Source of the DNA: Singulisphaera sp. GP187
GTDB lineage: Bacteria > Pseudomonadota > Gammaproteobacteria > Burkholderiales > Burkholderiaceae_C
Assembly: GCA_943327965.2 (NCBI GenBank)
Contig: CALPYQ020000115.1
Location: 1 to 6,014, forward strand
Direction of reading: 5' to 3'
DNA: 6,014 bases
The translations under genes and the position numbers were made by a program. Of the stretch, positions 5,448 through 6,014 are shown in pieces (the first letter of the stretch is position 1; every line of letters begins with the position of its first letter). The notes beneath the pieces are model-generated. The model was not told the DNA's origin and searched no databases. It was given only the letters and a program-made list of their open reading frames with translations.

Positions 5448-6014
5448 TTACCTGCGTCCAAATCTACGTTCTAACAACTCTATGTGTTCCAAATCTGTCT
5501 GGCTTGTGACAGCAAGTCGGGTCGCTTCTAATCGACCGACACAAAAATGAAGTCGGTTTATCGACATGATTTCTTCAGTTTGATTTCGCAGATGGTCGAT
5601 TAATTCGTTGACTGTAAAAACGCCAGGAGGTTTGTTGGTTTTGAATTCAGCATTGCCGACAAAGACCACCACCGATTGGATGGCGCCGGAGGGCAGGAAG
5701 TCGAGTAGGTTCTCCACCGCTTGCTTATGCAGCATATTTTGGAAAATGGGATTTTGAAACTTGAATTTGCGACCAAACAAAACTTGCGTCCACTGGTTCT
5801 GTTTGGCGTCAGCAAAAATCCAGCCGCTGTAATTTTTCGTTTCGATGACGAAAATCCCAAACCTCGATACCAAGATGTGGTCGATCTGAGTTGTTCTGTC
5901 GTTGATCTTAAGTGTGATGTGATTCAGTAGGTGGAAGTCGGGTGGAACAAAGTTGGTTTGGATCTCTCTTGATAGCTGGGCTTCCCCGTGGTTTTGATAA
6001 GCATGGGCGCGGAA
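5448..6014 (-). CDS. NERD-domain (nuclease-related) protein, 5' end outside window
   Basis: The frame is open from the stop TAA (5448-5450) to the window end, giving 188 visible residues; the start lies beyond 6014. The NERD domain is predicted to be a nuclease-like fold found in DNA-processing and defence-linked proteins. Numbering from the window edge, visible motifs are HGEAQL (9-14), QIDHILVSRFGIFVIETKNYSG (43-64) with Asp45, Glu58 and Lys60 forming a D...ExK-like catalytic set, W75, and NPIFQNMLH (88-96), matching the family's NP..Q...H pattern. The C-terminal part, CVGRLEATRLAVTSQTDLEH, looks like the tail seen in other NERD proteins. The protein then stops at RFGRR, without the topoisomerase-type zinc finger some relatives carry. 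A TTG at 5873 is an internal codon: starting there would remove Asp45 and the first strands of the domain. No signal peptide or membrane helix is visible. The gene converges on the operon, so it is a separate transcription unit. Confidence 0.85.
   Translation of the reverse strand, partial: FRAHAYQNHGEAQLSREIQTNFVPPDFHLLNHITLKINDRTTQIDHILVSRFGIFVIETKNYSGWIFADAKQNQWTQVLFGRKFKFQNPIFQNMLHKQAVENLLDFLPSGAIQSVVVFVGNAEFKTNKPPGVFTVNELIDHLRNQTEEIMSINRLHFCVGRLEATRLAVTSQTDLEHIELLERRFGRR

Noticed and set aside
5871..5873. TTG as the start of the NERD gene
   Set aside because: The frame continues to the window edge with recognisable NERD sequence (QIDHI and HGEAQL), which this start would remove.
5721..5930. 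69-residue + strand reading frame
   Set aside because: It is antisense to the NERD domain core and has no independent support.

Overview
The window looks like chromosomal DNA of a betaproteobacterium, probably order Burkholderiales and perhaps a Comamonadaceae-like freshwater lineage. This assignment is inference. It rests on the proteobacterial-type ComEC C-terminus, the pairing of a circularly permuted ATP-grasp protein with an alpha-E protein, a gene order I associate with that group, and moderate GC. No rRNA, tRNA, CRISPR array or transposase gene is visible.

Layout. Positions 1-891 (+) hold the 3' end of comEC, the DNA-uptake channel, covering its metallo-beta-lactamase-like C-terminal domain. 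After a 72-bp gap with a good ribosome binding site comes a tightly packed four-gene + strand run at 964-4984. It encodes a circularly permuted ATP-grasp protein (DUF404/DUF407), an alpha-E protein (DUF403), a small ABC-type ATPase with unusual catalytic motifs, and an exported dienelactone-hydrolase-like alpha/beta hydrolase. Gaps between these genes are 30, 0 and 16 bp, and a clear intrinsic terminator follows the last gene at 4993-5015. The region 4985-5447 is intergenic and holds two or three decayed copies of a short repeat plus several hairpins. From 5448 to the window end, on the - strand and convergent with the operon, is a NERD-domain protein whose 5' end lies outside the window.

How the genes may work together. 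ATP-grasp plus alpha-E proteins form the core of a predicted amidoligase / peptide-tag system that commonly also includes a transglutaminase-like protease and sometimes a proteasome-like (Anbu) peptidase. Here neither follows. The next gene is a 168-residue ABC ATPase in which the Walker B glutamate is glutamine and no switch histidine sits at the usual place. Its TTG start directly abuts, in frame, the alpha-E stop codon. The most interesting points are this atypical ATPase, its zero-gap coupling to alpha-E, and the coding-like repeat family in the 3' intergenic region. The four operon genes may share one cell-envelope-related process, but nothing in the sequence proves that.
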